Assembly: GCA_016721385.1 (NCBI GenBank)
Contig: JADKIE010000002.1
Location: 372,001 to 436,000 of the forward strand
DNA length: 64,000 nt
From: Chitinophagaceae bacterium
GTDB lineage: Bacteria > Bacteroidota > Bacteroidia > Chitinophagales > Chitinophagaceae
Reading direction: 5' to 3'
Positions within the stretch are counted from its first letter, which is position 1, and each line of letters opens with the position of its first letter. A model generated the notes under the pieces. The model made no database searches. It was given only the letters and a program-made list of their open reading frames with translations, and was not told the origin of the DNA. Shown here in pieces: positions 59,826 through 64,000 of the stretch. Both the position numbers and the translations under genes were made by a program.

Positions 59826-60445
59826 TGCACCACCGCTTTTTCTTCAACTTCATTAACAGCATGCGAAGCAGCGGCTTTTGCATGGCTAACTGTATGGCTT
59901 GCATCGCTGCTAAAACCACTAAACATACTCCCAAGGTTTAAGCCTGCCGGTATTGCAGCAGCAACACTTGATTTTTGGCTGCTTAATAACGAAGCTATTC
60001 CGCTTGCACCCATATTACTGCTTGCAGCATGCTTGCCCAATAAGCCTAAAACTAATGGAGCAGCCATACTTAATAATGAACTTGAAGAAGATGATTTAAC
60101 GCCGGCAAAGTTTGAAATTAAACCAATTAATCCATCGGTTTTATTACCAAATAAGCCGCTTAATAAACCAGCGCCTTTGTTTAAAAGACCACCACCATCA
60201 TTGCCAAAAAAGCTACCAATGTTGCCTAAAAGGCCAGAGTTATGTTGCTCACCAGCAAGGTTTGCAATCATATTTGCACCGTCGTGGCTAGATGATTTAT
60301 CTATTAATCCGCCTATTACAGATGGTAAAATACCACCTAACGCTTTGGTTACTCCGCTTTCGCTTTCGCCTAAAAAAGAACTGGCTTTTCCTACTAATTC
60401 GTTAGTAAAAAGACCTTTTGCCGCATCTAAAAGATTGAATGACAT
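59822..60445 (-). CDS. DUF937 protein
   Basis: 207 residues, soluble and repetitive in Gly/Ser: FNLLDAAKGLFTNELVGKAS, SGVTKALGGILPSVIGGLID, DGLIGLISNFAGVKSSSSSS, LLSMAAPLVLGLLGKHAASS. A typical DUF937/YidB-like alpha-helical bundle with no enzymatic motif. It overlaps the OmpA-domain frame by 4 nt (ATGA), and the two belong to one transcript or to one fused protein. No function is proven. Confidence 0.85.
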   Translation of the reverse strand: MSFNLLDAAKGLFTNELVGKASSFLGESESGVTKALGGILPSVIGGLIDKSSSHDGANMIANLAGEQHNSGLLGNIGSFFGNDGGGLLNKGAGLLSGLFGNKTDGLIGLISNFAGVKSSSSSSLLSMAAPLVLGLLGKHAASSNMGASGIASLLSSQKSSVAAAIPAGLNLGSMFSGFSSDASHTVSHAKAAASHAVNEVEEKAVVQ

Positions 60446-60660
60446 GTTAATTTGGTTTTAATTTTTAATATTGTATAAGATACAGACAACCAAATTTTGG
60501 TTGCATGGGGGCTAAAGATAATACCTTGATAACCAAATTGCAACATTTTACCGCAATTTATTTTATATGTAGTATATACACTACCTGCCTTTTATCTTGG
60601 CATTTCACCATTAATCAAAAGAATTATTTTTAGGGAACATTTCAACAGTAAATTTGGTGT
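60446..60660 (+). promoter_or_regulatory. divergent promoter region with -7 box TAAATTTG
   Basis: Spacer between DUF937 and the LytS-type kinase. TAAATTTG at 60649-60656 matches TAnnTTTG and ends 4 nt before the ATG at 60661, so the kinase mRNA could be leaderless. No other feature seen. Confidence 0.4.
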
Positions 60661-61888
60661 ATGCGTAAAATAAACATGCGATATTGGCTTTGTCAGGTTT
60701 TTGGATGGGGTTTTTGGGGCATAATTATCATGTATTTTAATTTGGTAGTTTTTGCAGATAAGTTTGCCGAATTGGGAGGAAAAAAAGAATTTGTAATAAG
60801 CCTTACCATGTTTTTGGTATTTGGTATTTTATCAACCCACTTACTTAGAACCGTAATAAAAAAAACCAATTGGCTTAAGTATTCTTTCAATAGCATTTTA
60901 ATACTATTTGTGGTTGGCGTTACTACTATTGCAATTTTGCTTTATTATGGTGGTAATGCTATAGAGCATAAAACATCTTACTCCTATGATAATTATATTT
61001 TAAATAAACGATTAGAAAAAGCTAAAAAAATTGAGCTTGATGCCGGGCTTGATAAAACAAATTATTTTAACCCAACTACTCCAATAAAAGATTCGTTAAG
61101 CTTAAAAACTGTTTTACAAATAAAAAGAACTAACAGGTTGGTATCGTACTACTAACGGACAATGGAAGTACGATGAAAAAACCGATTTATTTGGCATCTA
61201 TCAAAACCTTTTACTGATTGGTATTTGGTTATTAATTTACATTGTTTATCACTATGTAGAAAAAAACAGAAAAGATCAGGTAGATAGATTAAAGCTTGAA
61301 ACTAATATTAAAGAGTTAGAATTAAAAACCATCAAATCGCATATTAATCCCCATTTTATTTTTAATTCGCTAAACAGCATTAGGGCATTGGTAGATGAAA
61401 ACCCTCAACGAGCCCGTACAGCCATTACAGAGTTAAGCAATATTTTACGCAGCAGCATGCAAGCCGAAAAAGCCGAAACTGTTTCGCTTGAAAGAGAGCT
61501 TAGCATTGTTAAAGATTATTTAGCATTGGAGCAAATGCGTTTTGAAGAACGTTTAAAAATAGAAATGGAAATTGATGAAGATACGCTGGACCAACAAGTG
61601 CCGCCAATGATGTTACAAACTTTAGTTGAAAACGCTATAAAACACGGTATTAGCAAACAACTAAAAGGCGGCACAGTAAAAGTAGTTGCCGATTTTAAAG
61701 ACGATCATTTAGAGCTTTTAGTACAAAACACCGGCCAGTTGGCTAATATCAGAAATGGCGATGGCTTTGGCATTAAAAGTACCGAGGATAGATTAAATTT
61801 AATGTACCAGGGTAAAGCTTTTTTTGCAATAAAAAACCTGGACAATAATACGGTAGAATCTAAAGTAACCATGCCTGTAGTAATTTAG
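60661..61888 (+). CDS. LytS/YehU-type sensor histidine kinase (frameshifted)
   Basis: Membrane kinase partner of a LytTR regulator. N-terminal helices (CQVFGWGFWGIIIMYFNLVV, FVISLTMFLVFGILSTHLL, SILILFVVGVTTIAILLYYG). One slip at about 61128-61135 (LQIKRTNRLV versus TGWYRTTNGQWKYDEK) joins the second half: a helix (LLLIGIWLLIYIVYHYV), the His-kinase box with phosphoacceptor in KSHINPHFIFNSLNSIRAL, and the ATPase with LVENAIKHGISKQLKGG. About 409 residues. Its regulator begins 21 nt downstream, as usual for this family. Confidence 0.9.
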
Positions 61889-61909
61889 TAAAAGTAAAAT
61901 CAGATAAAA

Positions 61910-62641
61910 ATGCAAAAAGCACTTATTATAGATGACGAACGTTTAGCAAGAAATGAATTAAAAAAACTATTGCAGGAATTTGCCGATGTAGAAGTTATAG
62001 GCGAAGCCGCAAATGCAAAAGAGGGAATAGAAAAAATAGAAGCCTTATCGCCGGATTTAATTTTTTTAGACATACAAATGCCCGGCAAAACAGGTTTTGA
62101 TATGCTGGCCGAATTAGACAGTGCACCACATGTAATTTTTACAACCGCCTACGATGAGTATGCTTTAAAAGCCTTTGAAGTAAATGCACTCGATTATTTA
62201 ATGAAACCTGTAGAGCCTAAACGACTGGCAGATGCCTTGCAAAAATTACAACAAGCCGAAGAAAAAGAGTTAGCCGCAAGCATGGCTGGCATTAATAGAG
62301 GTATGTTAACCGAAGCCGATCAGGTTTTTGTAAAAGATGGCGAAAGATGCTGGTTTGTAAAGCTTGGCGAAGTAAGGCTTTTTGAAAGCGTAGGTAATTA
62401 TGCCAAAGTGTTTTTTGGAACACATAAGCCGCTAATTTTAAAATCGCTTAATGCACTGGAAGAACGATTAGATGAAAGAGTGTTTTTTAGAGCCAACCGA
62501 AAACACATTGTTAATTTAAGAATGATAGAAAAAATTGAGCCTTATTTTAATGGTGGTTTATTATTAGATTTACAAGGTGGCGAAAAAGTAGAGGTAAGCC
62601 GCAGGCAAGCAGTTAAGTTTAAAGAAATGATGAGCCTTTAG
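61910..62641 (+). CDS. LytTR-family response regulator
   Basis: 243 residues. Receiver with acidic pair IIDDERLARNELKKLL, phosphoacceptor in LIFLDIQMPGKTGFDML and YLMKPVEPKRL. The C-terminal LytTR DNA-binding domain has VFVKDGERCWFVKLGEVR, ESVGNYAKVFFGTHKPL, RANRKHIVNLRMIEKIE and GGEKVEVSRRQAVKFKEM. It forms a two-component pair with the upstream kinase and is followed 31 nt later by an M28 peptidase, which may be a co-transcribed target. Intact. Confidence 0.93.
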   Translation: MQKALIIDDERLARNELKKLLQEFADVEVIGEAANAKEGIEKIEALSPDLIFLDIQMPGKTGFDMLAELDSAPHVIFTTAYDEYALKAFEVNALDYLMKPVEPKRLADALQKLQQAEEKELAASMAGINRGMLTEADQVFVKDGERCWFVKLGEVRLFESVGNYAKVFFGTHKPLILKSLNALEERLDERVFFRANRKHIVNLRMIEKIEPYFNGGLLLDLQGGEKVEVSRRQAVKFKEMMSL

Positions 62642-62672
62642 GTAATTAAAAAATGATAATTAAAACTTACTA

Positions 62673-63959
62673 ATGAAGAAACCCCTTTTAATTTTAGTAG
62701 CAGGCTTTTACAGCCTGTTTTCTTTTGCACAAAAAATTGATAAAGTAATTAATGCTGCTGAAGTCCAACGAATAGAAAAAATTTTATCGTCCGATAGTTT
62801 ACAAGGCCGAAAAACGGGTACAGTTGGTATAGATAAAGCGGCTGAATTTATAGCCGCTGAATTTGCTAAAAACAAACTTCCTTTTTGGGGCAACAGCACA
62901 TCTTACTATCAGGAATTTAGTTTAGTAAAACCAAAGCTAATTACATTACAAGGTGTAATAGATGGCGATACATTAAAAGAAACGAATTTTTTTGTCAATA
63001 CAACTCAGGCTGCATTACACTTACACGGTACAACGGGTTACCAGATAATTGAAATAAAAAAAGAGGAAGATTTTTTTAAAAAAGTATTTGCAATTATTGA
63101 TGAAAATAAAAACTTTTTTGTTTTAGTAGATAAAGTACACACCGATAAATTTAAGCGCCTTAAAAATTTTGGCTACAGAGCAAAGTTTGCATCGCCCAAT
63201 AACCAATTATTTTATTTAACAGATAGCAAAGCTATAGGCACTGCACATGTTAATGCCGAATATCAACTTACCGAGCAAAAACTAAAAAATATGGTTGCGG
63301 TAATACCCGGCAAAAGTAAAAAAGATGAGTATGTTGTTTTTAGCGGCCATTACGATCACCTAGGTATTGGCAAACCCAACAAAGAGCTTGACAGTATTTA
63401 TAATGGTGCTAACGACGATGCAGCTGGTACGGCTGCAGTAATAATGCTAAGTAATTATTTTACTAAACTAAAAGACAACGAACGCAGTTTAATTTTTGTA
63501 GCGTTTACTGCCGAGGAAATTGGTGGTTATGGTAGCCAGTATTTTAGCAAACAGCTTAACCCCGATAAAGTGGTGGCTATGTTTAACATAGAAATGATAG
63601 GTACCGAAAGTAAATGGGGCACCAACAGTGCTTACATTACAGGTTACGAAAAAAGTGACATGGGTAAAATTTTACAAAATAATTTACAAGGCAGTAAATT
63701 TAAATTTGAGCCTGACCCTTACCCTACCCAAAACTTATTTTACCGAAGTGATAATGCAACCCTTGCCGAATTAGGCGTACCGGCACATACCATTAGCACC
63801 AGTAAAATGGATACCGAAAAATATTACCACACGGTTGATGATGAAATAGAAACACTTAACATGGAAAATATGGCCGAAATTATTAAAGCAATTGCTTTAA
63901 GTAGCAAAACTATTGTAAGTGGTAAGGATACACCAGGTAGGGTGGAGAAACTAAAATAA
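62673..63959 (+). CDS. M28 family zinc aminopeptidase
   Basis: Exported peptidase, signal peptide (LLILVAGFYSLFSFAQ), 428 residues. Zinc ligands and catalytic residues fit M28: HYDHLGIG (His), YNGANDDAAGTAAVIML (Asp), FVAFTAEEIGGYGSQYF (Glu-Glu pair), FNIEMIGTE (Asp position occupied by Glu) and a C-terminal His in KYYHTVDDEIETL. An N-terminal helper domain of about 170 residues precedes it, as in periplasmic relatives. Intact. Nothing supportable follows to the window end (63960-64000). Confidence 0.9.
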   Translation: MKKPLLILVAGFYSLFSFAQKIDKVINAAEVQRIEKILSSDSLQGRKTGTVGIDKAAEFIAAEFAKNKLPFWGNSTSYYQEFSLVKPKLITLQGVIDGDTLKETNFFVNTTQAALHLHGTTGYQIIEIKKEEDFFKKVFAIIDENKNFFVLVDKVHTDKFKRLKNFGYRAKFASPNNQLFYLTDSKAIGTAHVNAEYQLTEQKLKNMVAVIPGKSKKDEYVVFSGHYDHLGIGKPNKELDSIYNGANDDAAGTAAVIMLSNYFTKLKDNERSLIFVAFTAEEIGGYGSQYFSKQLNPDKVVAMFNIEMIGTESKWGTNSAYITGYEKSDMGKILQNNLQGSKFKFEPDPYPTQNLFYRSDNATLAELGVPAHTISTSKMDTEKYYHTVDDEIETLNMENMAEIIKAIALSSKTIVSGKDTPGRVEKLK

Positions 63960-64000
63960 TTCCTTTTCTTCTTTACTATACATTTGGCAATTACAGTTAT

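Noticed and set aside
1..64000. CRISPR arrays, insertion sequences, integrases, prophage genes and rRNA.
   Set aside because: None seen: no regular repeat-spacer pattern, no transposase or integrase motif, no rRNA sequence.

Overview
The window reads as chromosomal DNA of a low-GC Bacteroidota, most likely the family Chitinophagaceae. The lineage markers are gliding and type IX secretion genes (gldD, gldE, porX, C-terminal sorting domains), an LpxC-FabZ fusion, a DUF937/OmpA pair, a four-helix-bundle (S23-type) gene, PNP(V/A)-type secretion tags, candidate promoters with the Bacteroidota TAnnTTTG -7 box, and little sign of Shine-Dalgarno sequences. No phage, insertion sequence, CRISPR array or plasmid function was seen.

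Layout. 0-10.2 kb: aerotolerance-type VWA/TPR protein, a small membrane ORF, class D beta-lactamase, DUF3109, gldD, gldE, ssb and mutY (all minus), then HU, a TPR protein, a 29-residue AURKAIP1/COX24-like basic protein and rng (plus). 10.2-16.6 kb: a degenerate LuxR-type response regulator, a small secreted/membrane protein, and two large secreted proteins with type IX-type tails (an alpha/beta hydrolase and an SdrD-B-repeat protein), both heavily frameshifted. 16.6-18.6 kb: a 2-kb gene desert holding a GC-rich block full of inverted repeats (16.72-17.56 kb) and a G/T homopolymer tract (17.57-18.32 kb) that looks like failed sequence. 18.6-25.6 kb: membrane-bound AraC-type regulator, coiled-coil DUF349-like protein, tig, tRNA-Leu(UAG), rsh and a small ORF. 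25.8-36.2 kb: YncE/phosphoesterase, S9 peptidase with an extra C-terminal domain, acyl-CoA dehydrogenase, helix-hairpin-helix protein, PhnP-like hydrolase and porX. 36.4-41.7 kb: HD hydrolase, the lipid A cluster lpxD - lpxC/fabZ - (four-helix-bundle gene) - lpxA, and an ABC ATPase. 41.7-51.3 kb: ald and tsaE; copper-type P-ATPase and recQ; LTA-synthase-like sulfatase; HerA-like ATPase. 51.5-64 kb: active/inactive M16 peptidase pair, DUF2975/XRE pair, cytochrome c peroxidase, OmpR-type regulator, ruvB, OmpA/DUF937, LytS/LytTR two-component pair and M28 peptidase.

Quality caveat. More than half of the genes carry frameshifts. At about ten of them one added base in a homopolymer run restores a family-typical reading frame. 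This points to consensus errors rather than decay, so I annotate reconstructed gene spans and name the slip sites. Against that background two adjacent lipid A genes stand out: lpxD and lpxC each lack an internal segment that should contain catalytic residues.

The best candidate for something undescribed is the GC-rich block. It holds nested perfect inverted repeats and two mutually exclusive pairings of one CCCA(G) strand that is followed by a T run, which resembles a large structured RNA with a switchable terminator. This is inference and needs covariation or expression data.
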